This document shows, piece by piece, positions 9,950-18,104 of a DNA stretch of 64,000 nucleotides. How positions within the stretch are numbered: the stretch's first letter is position 1; the number at the start of each line of letters is the position of its first letter. The notes below the pieces were generated by a model. It searched no databases. It saw only the letters and a program-made list of their open reading frames with translations, and had not been told where the DNA came from. A program made the position numbers and the translations under genes. Origin of the DNA: Acidobacteria bacterium SCN 69-37 (GTDB lineage Bacteria; Acidobacteriota; Vicinamibacteria; Vicinamibacterales; SCN-69-37); assembly GCA_001724025.1 (NCBI GenBank), contig MEDJ01000003.1:117002-181001 (forward strand). Reading direction: 5' to 3'.

Positions 9950-11196
9950 CCGACATCCTTCGCGAGGCCGTTGTCGGACTCTGGCGCAACCGCACGCGCA
10001 CACTGCTGTCGATGCTCGGCATCTCGTGGGGCATCGTCGCGGTCGTGGGCCTGCTGGCGTACGGGGACGGGTTCGATCAGGCGCTGCTCCGCGGCTTTCA
10101 GGGGGCGTTCGGCGACGGCGTCTCTGTCGTGTTCGGCGGACAGACGAGCATGCAGGCCGGCGGGGAGCGTGCCGGTCGTCCGGTGCGGATGCGGCTGGCC
10201 GATGCCGAGGCGGTCGGCGAACTGCCGCTGGTGAAGGCGTGGAGTCCGGAGTACATCCGCGGCGGCACGGTGACGTGGGGCACGAAGCAGGCCGACTATG
10301 CCGTGCGCGGTGTGGCGCCGGCATACGCATCGATGCGCGCGCAGCCCGCGGCCGCCGGCCGCTTCCTCGATGCCGAGGACGTGCGCCTCCAACGTCGCGT
10401 CGTGTTCCTCGGATCCGAGGTTGCGCGCAAGCTGTTCGGTCAGGTCGATCCCGTGGGCGAGTCCGTCCGCATCATGGGCATGTCGTTCGACGTGATTGGT
10501 GTGCAGAAAGAGAAAGTGCAGCTGTCGAACTACAACAGGCCCGACAGTGAGAGCGTCTTCATTCCGCACACGACGGCCGGCCAGCTCTGGAACACCGAGT
10601 TCCTCACCACGTTCGTCTACCAGGCGATGGATCCCGGCCTGGGGACGCGTATCGACACGCAGATGCGCGAGGTGCTCGCGCGGCGCCTGCGGTTCGATCC
10701 GGCCGATGAGCGGGCGATCGACGCCTGGGGCTATGCCGAATCGGTGGCGATCACGGCCGGCATCGTCACGGGTCTGAAGATCGTGCTCGGGTTCATCGGC
10801 GTCCTGACGCTGGCGATTGGCGGCATCGGCGTGATGAACATCATGTTCGTGTCGGTGACCGAGCGCACGGCGGAGATCGGGCTGCGCAAGGCGCTCGGTG
10901 CGCGGCGCGGCCTGATCCTGCTGCAGTTCCTGACCGAGGGGCTCGTCACCACCGTGGCCGGCGGCAGCGCCGGGATCCTGCTGTCGTTCGCGCTGGTCTG
11001 GCTGCTCAGCCCGAGGCCGTTCCTGTCCGAACTGCTCGACGACTCGACGGGCGCGGCCGACATCCACCTGCGGCTGTCGTTCGAGCTCGTGGCCATCAGC
11101 AGCGCCATCCTGATGATCGTCGGCCTCGTCAGCGCATTTGTCCCCGCCCTGCGCGCCGCGCGCATGGATCCGATTGCTGCCCTGCGACAGGACTGA
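9946..11196 (+). CDS. MacB/FtsX-type ABC transporter permease, second copy
   Basis: Paralogue of the preceding permease, 416 residues, same architecture: helix near LLSMLGISWGIVAVVGLLAY, periplasmic core, and a C-terminal FtsX domain with VSVTERTAEIGLRKALGARR and AARMDPIAALRQ. The GTG start overlaps the upstream stop. Two different permeases in tandem suggest a heterodimer fed by the adaptor at 7457. Operon end; a family A repeat follows 12 bases after the stop. Confidence 0.88.
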   Translation: MTDILREAVVGLWRNRTRTLLSMLGISWGIVAVVGLLAYGDGFDQALLRGFQGAFGDGVSVVFGGQTSMQAGGERAGRPVRMRLADAEAVGELPLVKAWSPEYIRGGTVTWGTKQADYAVRGVAPAYASMRAQPAAAGRFLDAEDVRLQRRVVFLGSEVARKLFGQVDPVGESVRIMGMSFDVIGVQKEKVQLSNYNRPDSESVFIPHTTAGQLWNTEFLTTFVYQAMDPGLGTRIDTQMREVLARRLRFDPADERAIDAWGYAESVAITAGIVTGLKIVLGFIGVLTLAIGGIGVMNIMFVSVTERTAEIGLRKALGARRGLILLQFLTEGLVTTVAGGSAGILLSFALVWLLSPRPFLSELLDDSTGAADIHLRLSFELVAISSAILMIVGLVSAFVPALRAARMDPIAALRQD

Positions 11197-11207
11197 GAGG
11201 CCATCAT

Positions 11208-11235
11208 CCGGAGCCCAGGGCTTCGGCCCCAGGGG
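11208..11235. repeat. Family A palindromic repeat, degenerate single copy
   Basis: GGAGCCCAGGGCTTCGGCCCC followed by AGGGG; a diverged member of the GGGGCTTCAGCCCC palindrome family found at about ten other places here. It lies just after the permease operon and could act as a transcript-end hairpin. Confidence 0.75.
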
Positions 11236-11265
11236 AACACCCGCGACGCGTGATTAGCGATCCCC

Positions 11266-11271
11266 GATAAT
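11266..11271 (+). promoter_or_regulatory. Candidate -10 box for a leaderless transcript
   Basis: GATAAT ends exactly 6 bases before the GTG start at 11278. With the usual 6-7 base spacing from -10 to transcription start, the mRNA would begin at or next to the start codon. No clear -35 box and no Shine-Dalgarno sequence are visible. Confidence 0.5.
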
Positions 11272-11277
11272 GGCGCG

Positions 11278-12741
11278 GTGAGTGATCGCAACGAATATCG
11301 CGCGGCCGTGACCGTGGCGGTGGCGCTGGTGGTGCTGCGATCGGCCGTGCAGCTCGTCAACGAACGGTCGCTCGACTCCGATCAGGCCATCGTCGGGTTG
11401 ATGGCCACGCACCTGAGCGAATTTCGCGCGTTTCCGCTGTTCTTCTACGGACAGAACTACATGCTGGGCGTGCAGGCCTGGCTGGCTGCACCGTTCTTCT
11501 GGATTGGCGGCCCGACGGTGACGATGCTGCGGCTGCCGCTGCTGCTCGTGAACGTCGGCGTGGTCTGGGGGCTGATCGCCACGTTCCGTCGCCTCGGCCT
11601 GCGTCCCGCGTTCGGGCTGGTGGCCGCGCTGCCGTTGGCGATCACGACACCGGTCATGTCCGACGCGCTGCTGCGGCCGCTCGGTGCCGCTGTCGAACCG
11701 TTTGCCTGGGTACTGGCGCTCTGGGCGCTGCGTCGTCGGCCGCTCTGGTTCGGCCTGGTGTTCTGCGTCGGCTTCCTGCACCGCGAATTCGTCGTCTATG
11801 CGGCGCCCGCGATGCTCGTGGCGCAGGCGATCGAGCGTGCCTGGTGGTCGCGACGCGACGCACTCATGGCCGTTGCGGGTTTCGCTGGCGCGTGGGTGTG
11901 CATCGATCTCCTGAAGCGATCGGTGAACGTCTACGGTCCGGCAGGCGGGACCTTCGAGTCGGGCGCACTGTTCCTGCAGTCGCAGCAGATCGCGATGTGG
12001 GTCACGCTCGACGCGTACGGCGCGCGCGTGTGGCACCTGGTGAGCCACGGACTGCCGGACATGTTCGGCCTGCGTCCCTACGTGCTCGACAGCTATCACG
12101 GCCTGTTCAGCGCGCTGACCGTCGGATCGCACCTGGCCGGCGTCGCACTGGGGACTGCGCTCGTGCTCGCGATCGTCAGGCTGGTGACGCCGCTGCGTAC
12201 CCGCGGCCTGCGGACGGGTGACGCGGGCGACGCGCTGGGCTGGTACCTCGGCACGATTGGGGTCGCGGCCGTGTTCGGGTACGGCTTGAATGGCGGTCTC
12301 GACACGCAGGCGATGCCTGTCGTCCGCTACGCGCTGTTCGTGCTGTTCGTGCCGGTGGCCATCCTGATGATGTTCCTGCGTCACGAGACGCGCGCGCGCA
12401 TCAGGGCTGTTGTCGTCGCCTGTGTCTGCGTGTGGGCCGCGGCCACGGCTGTCGATGCGACGCGCGTCGCGCGCGAGTTCGTCACGGCGCCGCCAGACAA
12501 TCCGCACCGCGAACTGGCGGATGACCTCGTCGCGCACGGCATCCACTACGCGCGCGGCGGCTACTGGGACGCGTATGTGGTCACGTTCCTCGCACGCGAG
12601 CGCGTGATTGTCGCGTCGACCGAGCAGGTGCGCATCTCGTCCTACCAGGCGCTCGTCGACGCCCACGAGTCCGAAGCCGTGACGCTGGTCCGTCAGCCCT
12701 GCGGCGGCGGACGACGCGTGGCCGCCTGGTGTCTGGAGTAA
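11278..12741 (+). CDS. Polytopic membrane protein, GT-C glycosyltransferase-like
   Basis: 487 residues with roughly ten hydrophobic segments and a C-terminal soluble tail. The early loop LDSDQAIVGLMATHLSEF followed by FFYGQNYMLGVQAW resembles the first periplasmic loop of GT-C (dolichyl-phosphate-mannose type) glycosyltransferases, where an acidic residue is catalytic. This is an inference from topology and loop; no donor or acceptor can be named. It stands alone, convergent with dus. Start chosen at GTG 11278, next to a -10-like box. Confidence 0.6.
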   Translation: MSDRNEYRAAVTVAVALVVLRSAVQLVNERSLDSDQAIVGLMATHLSEFRAFPLFFYGQNYMLGVQAWLAAPFFWIGGPTVTMLRLPLLLVNVGVVWGLIATFRRLGLRPAFGLVAALPLAITTPVMSDALLRPLGAAVEPFAWVLALWALRRRPLWFGLVFCVGFLHREFVVYAAPAMLVAQAIERAWWSRRDALMAVAGFAGAWVCIDLLKRSVNVYGPAGGTFESGALFLQSQQIAMWVTLDAYGARVWHLVSHGLPDMFGLRPYVLDSYHGLFSALTVGSHLAGVALGTALVLAIVRLVTPLRTRGLRTGDAGDALGWYLGTIGVAAVFGYGLNGGLDTQAMPVVRYALFVLFVPVAILMMFLRHETRARIRAVVVACVCVWAAATAVDATRVAREFVTAPPDNPHRELADDLVAHGIHYARGGYWDAYVVTFLARERVIVASTEQVRISSYQALVDAHESEAVTLVRQPCGGGRRVAAWCLE

Positions 12742-12755
12742 GAAGGCACGGACTT

Positions 12756-12834
12756 CAGGTACGACGGGTACGACGGGCAAGTCGTGGGCCCCTGTGGACC
12801 CGGGGCCGGCTTTTTCGGGTACGACAGGTACGAC
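12756..12834. repeat. Family B repeat (GTACGAC unit), isolated copy
   Basis: Starts CAGGTACGACGGGTACGACG and ends with another GGGTACGACAGGTACGAC. The same doublet is the core of the 52-bp array at 43724-44050. It fills the whole space between two convergent genes. Confidence 0.75.
12787..12815 (+). terminator. Candidate Rho-independent terminator inside the family B copy
   Basis: GGCCCC (12787-12792) pairs with GGGGCC (12802-12807), followed by GGC and five T (12811-12815). Placed 46 bases after the GT-C-like gene and facing the dus 3' end. Confidence 0.5.
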
Positions 12835-12836
12835 TC

Positions 12837-13997
12837 TTATCCAGCAGCCACGACCGTCGGTTCGCTCGTCGTTTCGCCAGCCGGCGGCGGATCGGTGAGG
12901 TCATTGCCGTCGAGCAGCCGCTCGGTGATGTAGTCGATCGCCGCGTCGTCGTGCCTGGCAAGCAGGGCTTCGAGCGGGGAGCGCGGGACGAAGGCGGACT
13001 CGCGTTGCTGCATCGTCGGCCACGTGCCGTCCGGGCGCTGCGGGGCGTAGCGGACCCAGAAGCCGACGTGCCAGCGCAGGAAGTCACGCACGCGCTCGCG
13101 GGCGTGGTCGTCGAGTACGCGCGGCGCATCGTCGGCGGCGTCGGCGAGCGGCGTGACGGGATCATCAGCCCTGTCGTGCGCCGTGGCGGCGTCCGGGCGC
13201 CGGCCCCAGTGCCGGGTGGCCAGTTCGACGTAGCGCCGATACAGCGCGATCCGCTCGTCGGCCGTGATGTCCCAGTAGCGGCCCTCGGCCACCTCGCGGA
13301 AGAGCCACGGCTTGATGAGCGCGCCACGCGCCGTCATCAGGGCGGTGCACCCGGACGCAGCGAGGCGCTCGGCGGCCTCGTGTGGAAAGAGCAGGTCACC
13401 GTTGCCGATCACGGGGATCGGCACGGCGGCCGCCACCTCGGCGATGGCGTCCCAGTCGGCCGGCTGCCGGTACCGCGCTTCGCGCGTGCGGCCGTGGACG
13501 GTGAGCGCGGCGCCGCCGCCGTCGGCAATGGCCTGCGCCAGTTCGAGGTAGTTGTGCGTCGAGGCGTTCCAGCCGAGCCGGATCTTCACCGTCACCGGCA
13601 CCTGCACGACGGCGCGCATCGCTTCGACGATGCGCCGGACGCGGGTGACCTGGCGCCCGAGCGCGGCGCCAAGCCCCATGCGCGTGAAGTGATCGATGGG
13701 GCAGCCCAGATTGAGATCGACGAAGTCCGCGCCGCGGGCTTCGACGAGCGCGGCGGCCCACGCCATCTCGTCGGGCTTGTTGCCGGCCAGTTGGACGCCG
13801 AAGCACGGCTCGCCCGGCGCGCGGCGGATGAGCGCGAACTCGCTCCGGCGTCGCTGCTTCAGGCGCCGCGCCACCACCATTTCACTCACGAGCACCGTGG
13901 CGCCGAGTTCGACGCACAGCTGACGGAACGGGAGGTTCGACCCCTTGGTCATCGGGGCCAGGACGAGTGCGCCGGGCAGGGACGAGACGAACGACAT
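12837..13997 (-). CDS. tRNA-dihydrouridine synthase
   Basis: FMN enzyme that reduces uridine to dihydrouridine in tRNA D-loops; TIM barrel plus helical domain, 386 residues. Motifs: APMTKGSNLPFRQLC at the N-terminus (phosphate/FMN site), NLGCPIDHFTRMGLGAAL with the catalytic cysteine near residue 100, TVKIRLGWNAS, LTVHGRTREARY, and IPVIGNGDLLFPHEA. The cysteine segment (GCPI-hydrophobic) recalls eukaryotic Dus3 more than E. coli DusA/B/C. The C-terminal part after residue 270 is longer than usual and includes an acidic/Ala insertion. Monocistronic. Confidence 0.88.
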   Translation of the reverse strand: MSFVSSLPGALVLAPMTKGSNLPFRQLCVELGATVLVSEMVVARRLKQRRRSEFALIRRAPGEPCFGVQLAGNKPDEMAWAAALVEARGADFVDLNLGCPIDHFTRMGLGAALGRQVTRVRRIVEAMRAVVQVPVTVKIRLGWNASTHNYLELAQAIADGGGAALTVHGRTREARYRQPADWDAIAEVAAAVPIPVIGNGDLLFPHEAAERLAASGCTALMTARGALIKPWLFREVAEGRYWDITADERIALYRRYVELATRHWGRRPDAATAHDRADDPVTPLADAADDAPRVLDDHARERVRDFLRWHVGFWVRYAPQRPDGTWPTMQQRESAFVPRSPLEALLARHDDAAIDYITERLLDGNDLTDPPPAGETTSEPTVVAAG

Positions 13998-14005
13998 GGG
14001 GAGCG

Positions 14006-14011
14006 ATCTTA
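14006..14011 (-). promoter_or_regulatory. Candidate -10 box of dus
   Basis: On the minus strand TAAGAT stands 8 bases before the ATG at 13997, leaving almost no 5' untranslated region. No -35 is obvious. Confidence 0.4.
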
Positions 14012-14066
14012 GCCGCTCAGGGCGGCGGGAGGCGGGGCGGGCGCGTGCCCGCCCCGGGTGTGCGTG

Positions 14067-14525
14067 TCAGTTCGCGGCCGGGGCGGCGGGCGTCTTCGTG
14101 CCGACTCCGCCCATCTCGAACGCGCCGTCGGCAAAGCTGAAGCCGGCGTTGACCTTGTCGGCGTCCGGCGTCAGGGTCAGCACGGCCGGAATCGAGTTGC
14201 CCTCGTAGTCGAACGAGTAGTAGAGCACCAGGTTGTTGCCGGTCTTCCTGATGTTCGCGTTGGCGATCGGCGTGGCCGGCTGGATGTCCGAGCTGAGAAC
14301 CGCGCCGACCTGGCCGTTTTCGACCTTGATCGACAGTGCGGTGGTAAAGGGGCCCATCGGGCTCTCGCCGACGATGGACCAGTCTCCCAGGAACGGAGCG
14401 GCGTCAGCCGCCGTGATGCCGGCCGGGGCGGCAGCGGCCGGCGCGGATGCCTGGGCGAGGGCGAAGCCAGGCGCGGCGGCAAGCGCCATCGCCAGGCAGG
14501 CGGCGGTCAGGGTGATGCGGGGCAT
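14067..14525 (-). CDS. Small secreted protein of unknown function
   Basis: 152 residues with a clear signal peptide (MPRITLTAACLAMALAAAPG, cut around AQA). The mature part is a short Ala/Pro linker and one beta-rich domain (FLGDWSIVGESPMGPFTTAL; LVLYYSFDYEGNSIPAVLTL), which looks like a lipocalin-like or DUF-type beta barrel, but no family is recognised. ATG 14525 is preferred to an upstream in-frame start at 14615 because GGAGGAT stands 6-7 bases before it and because the longer form would run into the hrpB start. Divergent from hrpB. Confidence 0.72.
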   Translation of the reverse strand: MPRITLTAACLAMALAAAPGFALAQASAPAAAAPAGITAADAAPFLGDWSIVGESPMGPFTTALSIKVENGQVGAVLSSDIQPATPIANANIRKTGNNLVLYYSFDYEGNSIPAVLTLTPDADKVNAGFSFADGAFEMGGVGTKTPAAPAAN

Positions 14526-14579
14526 GGGCAGAATCCTCCGGGACAGGTGCAGGGAACAGCGTTCAGAATGGAACGCCGG

Positions 14580-14609
14580 AGTATACGCACCGTATGGACA
14601 AAGGTTCAA
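14580..14609. promoter_or_regulatory. Overlapping divergent promoters sharing one GTATAC
   Basis: Minus strand: TTGAAC (14609-14604), 18 bases, TATACT (14585-14580) drives the small secreted protein with a roughly 48-base leader. Plus strand: TATACG (14582-14587) ends 6 bases before the hrpB ATG at 14594, giving a leaderless hrpB mRNA. The two -10 boxes overlap, and the minus -35 lies inside the hrpB coding sequence. Confidence 0.5.
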
Positions 14610-16933
14610 TCGCATTGCTGCCGATCGACGGGTATCTCGAGGCCATCGTCGACCTGGTCCGCACCCGCCGGGCGGTGGTCGTCACGGCTACACCGGGGGC
14701 TGGCAAGACGACGCGGGTACCGCCGGTGCTGGCTGAAGACGGGCGTGTGCTGCTGTTGCAGCCACGACGTGTGGCGGCGCGCGCCATCGCGAGGCGCATC
14801 GCGGACGAGCAGGGCTGGAGTGTGGGACGCGAAGTCGGCTGGCACGTGCGATTCGATCGCCGCGACTCCGCGGAGACCCGGCTGCTCGTCGTCACCGAGG
14901 GGATCCTGACGGCCAGGCTGCAGCACGATCCGCTGCTGTCGGATGTGCGCACGGTCGTGCTCGACGAGTTCCACGAGCGCAGCGTGCACACGGACCTCGG
15001 CCTTGCGCTCGTGAAGCAGGCCTGGATCGCGCGCGACGACCTGCGCATCGTCGTGATGTCGGCAACGATCGATGCCGCGCCGGTGGCCGCGTTCCTCGAC
15101 GGATGTCCGGTCGTCGATGTGCCAGGCCGATCGTTCCCGATCGACGTGGCCTATCGTCCGGGGGCGGCTGTCGAAGACGTTGTTGCGGAGGCGATCGACA
15201 CGGCGGACACCGGGGCGGTGCTCGCGTTCCTGCCCGGCGCGCGTGAAATCGCGCAGGCGGCGGCCCGGATTGCCGCGCGCGTGGGCCCCCGCGTGGACGT
15301 GTGCGAACTGCACGGCGGACTCGACGCCGACGCGCAGGACGCGGCACTCACGCCCACCGGCCGGCCGCGCGTGATCGTGGCGACGAACATCGCGGAGACG
15401 ACACTGACGGTGCCTGACGTCACGCGTGTGGTGGACGCGGGCTGGCAGAAGGTGGCGCGCTATGACGCCGGGCGCGGGATCGATCGGCTCGAGACCGAGC
15501 GTGTGTCGCGCGACGCGGCCGATCAGCGCGCCGGCCGCGCCGGGCGCCTCGGGCCCGGGCGCGCGTTCAGGCTGTGGGAGGCCCATCTGCGTCTGGCGCC
15601 GCACCGGTCGCCGGACATCGCGCGTGTCGACCTCGCGTCGCCCGCCCTCGAGGTGCTGGCCTGGGGCGCCGATCCGCGCACGTTCGCGTGGTTCGAGCCA
15701 CCGCGCGCCGATCGGCTCGACGCGGCGATCGCCCTGCTCGTCCGGATCGGCGCCGTCGACGACGCGGGGCGCCTGACCGACGTGGGACGCCGGCTGCACC
15801 GGCTGCCGCTGCACCCACGTCTCGCACGCCTGCTGGATGTGGCCGGGGGCGCACCGGCGGCCGCGCGCGCCGTCGCGCTGCTGTCCGAGCGTGTGCGGCC
15901 TGCGGCGTCTCCGGCGGCCACGGCGTGCGATCTCTGGTCGGCCGCGCACGACGCGCACGTGCCGCCGCACGTGGCCCGCATCGCGCGCGACGTGCGCCAG
16001 GCGCTTCAGGCGCGGCGTGACGGGGCTTTGCGCAACTCGATCGACGAGGAGACGTTCAGGCGCGCCGTGCTCGCGGCATATCCGGATCGCGTGGGACGTC
16101 GGCGCGGGGTCGGGAGCGACCGCATCCAGCTGGCGTCCGGCACTGGTGCGCGGCTCGGTCGTGAGAGTGGCGTCGTGTCTCACGAGTTCGTGGTGGCGAT
16201 CGACGTGAGTGGCAGCAGTGGCGATCCCTCCGGTGAGGCGATCGTGCACATGGCGTGCGGGATCGAGCGCGACTGGCTCACGCCGACGTCGTCCGTCGTC
16301 GAGCATGTGTTCGATCGATCGGCAGGCATCGTCAGGGCGCATCGGATCGCGCGATACGACGCGCTCGTGTTGTCGTCCACGGAGACGATGGTCGATCCGA
16401 CCGAGGCCGGGCGACTGATGACCGAGGCCCTCGTCGCACGCGGGCCCGACGAGGGCGATCGCCGGCTGCTGGCGCGCTGTGCGATGGCCGGGATCGACGT
16501 CGCGTTCGAGGCCGCGGCGCGCGAGGCGGGGCCGTTCCTGTCGCGTCTCGAGGCGTTCGCGCTGGCCGATCATCTTCCGGCTGGTGTGACGCAGCGGCTC
16601 GCGCGCGAGGCGCCGGTCGATCTCGCGCTGCCGAGCGGCCGTCGTGCGCGGCTCGAGTATCGCGATGATGGCCGCGTGATGGCGGCGGTGAAGCTGCAGG
16701 AGCTGTTCGGCCTGGCCGAGACGCCGCGTCTCGGCGGCGGGCGCGTGCCGGTGACGTTCGAACTGCTCGCCCCGAACGGCAGGCCCGTGCAGGTGACGTC
16801 CGATCTTCGCAGTTTCTGGACGACGACGTATCAGGATGTGAGGAAGGAACTGCGGGCGCGCTATCCCCGGCATCCGTGGCCCGAGGACCCGTGGACGGCG
16901 CAGGCGACGCACCGGACGGTCCGCCGTCGATGA
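14594..16933 (+). CDS. hrpB: ATP-dependent DEAH-box helicase HrpB
   Basis: RNA-type helicase of 779 residues (E. coli HrpB about 810). Motif I ATPGAGKTTRVPP near residue 35, Ia LLLQPRRVAARAIARRIA, motif II DEFHERSVHTDLGLAL near residue 124 (the HrpB form of DEAH), motif III SATID, motif V VIVATNIAETTLTVPDV, motif VI DQRAGRAGRLGPG, then the HrpB-specific C-terminal domain ending ELRARYPRHPWPEDPW. The cellular role of HrpB is poorly defined. Start is next to a -10-like box, with no Shine-Dalgarno sequence. Confidence 0.93.
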   Translation: MDKGSIALLPIDGYLEAIVDLVRTRRAVVVTATPGAGKTTRVPPVLAEDGRVLLLQPRRVAARAIARRIADEQGWSVGREVGWHVRFDRRDSAETRLLVVTEGILTARLQHDPLLSDVRTVVLDEFHERSVHTDLGLALVKQAWIARDDLRIVVMSATIDAAPVAAFLDGCPVVDVPGRSFPIDVAYRPGAAVEDVVAEAIDTADTGAVLAFLPGAREIAQAAARIAARVGPRVDVCELHGGLDADAQDAALTPTGRPRVIVATNIAETTLTVPDVTRVVDAGWQKVARYDAGRGIDRLETERVSRDAADQRAGRAGRLGPGRAFRLWEAHLRLAPHRSPDIARVDLASPALEVLAWGADPRTFAWFEPPRADRLDAAIALLVRIGAVDDAGRLTDVGRRLHRLPLHPRLARLLDVAGGAPAAARAVALLSERVRPAASPAATACDLWSAAHDAHVPPHVARIARDVRQALQARRDGALRNSIDEETFRRAVLAAYPDRVGRRRGVGSDRIQLASGTGARLGRESGVVSHEFVVAIDVSGSSGDPSGEAIVHMACGIERDWLTPTSSVVEHVFDRSAGIVRAHRIARYDALVLSSTETMVDPTEAGRLMTEALVARGPDEGDRRLLARCAMAGIDVAFEAAAREAGPFLSRLEAFALADHLPAGVTQRLAREAPVDLALPSGRRARLEYRDDGRVMAAVKLQELFGLAETPRLGGGRVPVTFELLAPNGRPVQVTSDLRSFWTTTYQDVRKELRARYPRHPWPEDPWTAQATHRTVRRR

Positions 16934-16994
16934 CGTTGGTGTACGCTGGCCCTTTCCGACAGGCGTCGGCGGATTGGCGGCGGGCTGCCGACAG

Positions 16995-17115
16995 CCGGAG
17001 CCCTGGGGCTTCAGCCCCAGGGAGATTTGTGGGATGGGGCGTGTCCCCCGGGGCTGAAGCCCCGGGGCTCCGAAGATCTCATGCGGCCGGAGCCTTGGGG
17101 CTTCAGCCCCAGGGG
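16995..17115. repeat. Family A palindromic repeats, three copies
   Basis: Copies at 16995-17023, 17045-17073 and 17087-17115, each a 22-base palindrome around GGGGCTTCAGCCCC or its complement with a GGAGC flank. The middle copy is inverted relative to its neighbours. They occupy most of the 238-base gap between hrpB and the FAH-family gene, and would lie in the 5' leader of the latter if it is transcribed from upstream. Confidence 0.85.
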
Positions 17116-17171
17116 ACATCAGAGACCGGGGCCCGCGGGCGTTGAGCGGTAGTGAGGAGTGTGTGGACGCG

Positions 17172-18005
17172 ATGAGTGATCGAGGCCGATACCTGACGAG
17201 ACATCACACGACCGCGGGACCGCGCTGGGCGGTCGATGGCCGCTGGCTGCCCGCCGCGTTCAGGCTCGAACTGCTGCTCCAGCAGCCGGTGGCGTCCATC
17301 GATGCACTCCTGGCGGCGCTGGCGACCGAGGTCGTCGCTGAAGGGCCGCTGCTCGCACCGGTCGAGCCCGGGCACGAAGTCTGGGCGTGCGGCGTCACGT
17401 ACCTGCGCAGCCGCGAGGCGCGCGAGGCCGAGTCGACGGTGCGCGACGTCTACGCGCGCGTCTACGATGCCGAGCGGCCCGAGCTGTTCTTCAAGTCCGT
17501 GGGATCGCGCGTCGTGGGTCACGGCGGCGAGATTCGCGTGCGCGACGACAGCACCTGGAACGTTCCCGAACCCGAACTGACGCTCGTCGTCACGGCCGGC
17601 GGTGAGATCGCGGGCTACACCGTCGGGAACGATGTCTCGTCGCGTGACATCGAGGGCGAAAACCCGCTGTACCTGCCGCAGGCCAAGGTGTACGACGGGG
17701 CGTGCGCCGTGGGCCCGGGCATCCAGCTGTGTCCGGCGGCGTCGATGCGCGATCTGCCGATCCGTCTGCACCTGTCGCGCGACGGCGCGACGGTCTTCGA
17801 GGGCGAGACGCGGACGTCGCAGATCAAGCGGCCCTTCGAAGAGCTGGTGGCGTATCTCTGCCGCGAGTCGTCGTTCTCCGGGGGCGCGTTCCTCATGACG
17901 GGCACCGGTATCATTCCTCCGATGGCGTTCTCGCTGCAGCGCGGTGATACGGCGCGGATCACGATTGGCGATCTGACGCTCGAGAACCGCACGGCGATGG
18001 CGTAG
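17172..18005 (+). CDS. Fumarylacetoacetate hydrolase-family protein, probable 2-keto-3-deoxy-pentonate dehydratase
   Basis: 277 residues. The FAH fold is marked by metal ligands in [12 protein letters not shown] (two Glu) and Asp in [20 protein letters not shown], with [14 protein letters not shown] after it. This [10 protein letters not shown] form is typical of XylX/AraD-type dehydratases that turn 2-keto-3-deoxy-xylonate or -arabonate into ketoglutarate semialdehyde. The next gene encodes the matching semialdehyde dehydrogenase. ATG 17172 is taken because GAGGAG lies about 12 bases upstream; the longer TTG form is unlikely. Which sugar acid is used cannot be told, as no upstream dehydrogenase or lactonase is present here. 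Confidence 0.82.
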   Translation: MSDRGRYLTRHHTTAGPRWAVDGRWLPAAFRLELLLQQPVASIDALLAALATEVVAEGPLLAPVEPGHEVWACGVTYLRSREAREAESTVRDVYARVYDAERPELFFKSVGSRVVGHGGEIRVRDDSTWNVPEPELTLVVTAGGEIAGYTVGNDVSSRDIEGENPLYLPQAKVYDGACAVGPGIQLCPAASMRDLPIRLHLSRDGATVFEGETRTSQIKRPFEELVAYLCRESSFSGGAFLMTGTGIIPPMAFSLQRGDTARITIGDLTLENRTAMA

Positions 18006-18104
18006 GCGGCACGGCCGCTGGCGGGATGGCCGCGGTTGGCACGGCGACGAGCGGCGCGGAAGACGGATCCCCGGTCTTCAGACCAGGGGGCCAGCATCAC
18101 GGGA

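Noticed and set aside
7196-10330. Minus-strand open frame of about 1044 codons
   Set aside because: It is the antisense of nuoN end, the adaptor and both permeases; its Arg/His/Asp-rich low-complexity product is typical of GC-rich shadow frames.
14606-17119. Minus-strand open frame of about 837 codons
   Set aside because: Antisense to hrpB, which has all helicase motifs.
16930-17145. Small open frame after hrpB
   Set aside because: It consists mainly of three family A repeats and has no ribosome site or family match.
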